A DNA stretch of 64,000 nucleotides. It comes from Leuctra nigra. Taxonomy: Eukaryota > Arthropoda > Insecta > Plecoptera > Leuctridae. The notes under the pieces were generated by a model. It worked only from the letters and a program-made list of their open reading frames with translations. It searched no databases and was not told the origin of the DNA. Position numbers and translations under genes: made by a program. Shown here one piece after another: positions 51,201 to 54,200 of this stretch; the stretch's first letter is position 1; each line of letters starts with the position of its first letter. The stretch covers positions 12,305,647 to 12,369,646 of the forward strand of contig OW203762.1 in NCBI GenBank assembly GCA_934045905.1, in the 5' to 3' direction.

Positions 51201-54200
51201 TGTCTTCAGATGACTTTGTCGGCCTTGTCAAAGACATTACCTTCGTTAGCAAAAGCCTGGATTTGATGACGATCGACTCGAGAATGAAAATCATCAAACT
51301 GTCGCAGCTGAATTGTCAGAGAAGAGCATCCCAAGGAAATGTCAGCGATTTGGAGTGGAAAGAAGCGAAAGAAACGCTTGAAAGTTGGCTCCAGCACTTA
51401 ACGACCGTGTCGTCGTTCAAGATGAAGGAGGAGGGTGCGGAAATGTGTCGACTTGTTCGAATGCTCGACATTTCCCGCGGGGGAAAGCGGTCCGGTACGT
51501 CAGTTCGAGCTGGCCGCTTGCATCAGTTCCATTCCGCTGTCCGGCTTGAAGCAGCTTGCGAGTCTGCTTCCGTCTCGACCGTCCGTGCAGAATGTCGTCC
51601 ACGAGCTGCTGGTTTCCACGGCAACCGATGACGTCCCAACACTCATGGCCCTTCTCAGTCGCATGCAACAAGTTCTGGACCAAAGAGGTAGGTTGTCTCT
51701 TTTGTACTCCGCCACATTCAAATAATAGTTAGTGAACTATTGCATTGGGATTTAAAATAATGTAATCATTAAAAGAATTGAGGGGCTGAGGAGGAGAATT
51801 TGTGTCTTTGTGGTGCTCTTTATGGTGATATTTTTGAAACAAAGAGTTCAATTAGTGTTAAAAGTTTAATTTTCTCCATTTGCTATCAGAAGGATAAGTC
51901 TTGAAACTTACGCTTTCAGGACGCAAACGCTGTTGGACGTCGATAAGTACCGCTCACTGTAAGAGTGATCGACATTGAAACATAAAGTTAAGGCACTTGT
52001 TTGATTGTCATCCAGCAATCTATTGGAAATTGGAATCAATATATATACTTTATAATTATTATAACAGATATTATTAGGGCTGTGCGAGTTTGATATTTTA
52101 AGGTCGGGTCGAGTTCGAGTCGAGTCAGTGAGATGAATCGAGTTTTTCGAGTCGAGTTCGAGTCATGTTCAGCAAATGTTCACCTATGTACTATTTAGGT
52201 CATAAAATTATTATTCGACCATCACAAAATGAATAGAAATATTTACATTAATCATACATCATCTATACATTGTAGGGCTGCTAATTCATGTAATTTCTTA
52301 TAATAAGATAAGATGTATATAGATAGGTAAAGCTACTAGAAATTTGTAGCTTGGAATGACAAGTAAAGATCTAAACTTTAACAGCTACTGTTTTTTGGGG
52401 GAAAAAATCCATGCAATCTGCAACTAGAAATACTACTAGGTACTAGGCACTACATATAATGTAAAGGCAAAGACCCTAGAACTTCCTTAGGCCAAAATTC
52501 TGGGTTTTTGCATTCCTAGAAGTATTGTCAGAAGCACTTAGAAGAGTTATGTCACTTATTAGCAGGAATATCATATTTCCCAAATCTCAACAATTTCATC
52601 CAACAATGCGTCATTATTATTTCATTGTGTGACATTTTAACAGAAATTCATGTGTTCTTGTGAGTTGACAGTGGCTTATTGATGGAAGAAGTAGGTAGGG
52701 GTCTGTTAAGGATGTAGGCAAAATAGATATTGTCTTAAAAAAAAAATATATATATATATTTTTTTTTTGAAAACTCGAAAAAGTTGAGTTTAACCCTTTT
52801 TGACTCGATTTACCCCCCAAACTCGACTCGAACTCGAAATTTCGAGTACTCGCACACCCCTAGATATTATACATCATTAAAAATTAAAAACCTTATTCAA
52901 AATTAAGCTAAACAGTTGACAGTAGATTTCAAGGTTGTCATTCTTACAGTGAACGGTACTTATTGACGTCCAAGAGCGTTTGCGTCCTGAAAGCGTAAGT
53001 TTGAAGACTTGGCCTCCAGGTCTCTGCATGATATTTTAATCAATTTTTTTTTTTTAATTTAACGTGTTTTCCTCCCTACCTTCTGAACTCTGACATTGAA
53101 ATAATATTGTTTTTGCTCTATGAGCAACTGAATCTCCACTTCATGATCTGTCTTGTAAGGAAGTAGGTAAGCAGGAGAGCGGATCAAAAAACCTTAAGCA
53201 CAACACTTTTAGCTGTGTCATATCAAATGATGTCAAACGAGTACAAGGGCAAAAGTAAAATCAAATCAATTTCTTCTAAAGAATCATAATTTTATGAAAA
53301 ATTGAGATAGTCAAATGTGAACTTCATCTAGTTATAAACTGTGAAATGTTATGTTTGTGCAGAAGCGCTGGATAATGTCGAGGCGATCGAAGACATCTGC
53401 AGGAATGAGAAGGTCGACGCCGAGGTTCGAACGGCTGCGTCGCGACTTCTGCACGGAACCAAGATGATGTTCGACCAGACGGTTACTCTGGTCGCGCAGT
53501 CGTGGCCCGGCATTCTGCTGCGGGAAGCAGACGTGGAGACGGAGGAGTCGCGCTCAGTCGTGGCACAGACGTTGCTGAACGAGACTCACAGCTGGAGGCA
53601 GCTGGAGGCGGCATTTCAGCTGCTGGAGTCTTGGCCAAGGCCCACTGTCATGTAAGATACTTCCAAGAACAACCAACTATATTTAGATATTTATCTAACC
53701 TAGGTGTCATTCTCGAGTTGAAACCACATGCGACTATATAAAATTATTAATTAAGTTTTCTTAATTAGTATACACATTTTGTAATAATTTAATCAAGCAA
53801 CCGTATTTACTCGCATATAGTCCGCGGGTATATTTCAAATATTGAAATCTCAAAACAGGGGTGCGGGTTATACGCGGATGCGGACTCTATGCGAGTAATT
53901 ACGGTAATAGCAGTTTGACCGATGTCAACAAATAGGTACCTACTACAGTTATATTGAAGTGCCTACAGATTTACTCAAGTATAAGACATTTTTAATACCT
54001 TATACACCCCGTTTATAAGGTGACCCATGTTTTTGCACCCATTCCGTCTAAAAGGAATATTTTTAGAAACACAATAATGTATAATTGCCAATTGGCAATA
54101 CAATACCATATCCTCATTTAGCAAATTCTTAAATCTAATAATGTACATGAAACGTCCTCATTCATGTATTCAAAATGTTCATGGGAATATTGACAACTGA

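Noticed and set aside
51493..51501. A 9-bp intron (GTACGTCAG) explaining the frameshift
   Set aside because: Far too short to be spliced, and nine bases would not change the frame.
51435..51725. Independent 96-aa gene overlapping exon 30
   Set aside because: It is the second half of exon 30 in the shifted frame and matches NBAS in order.
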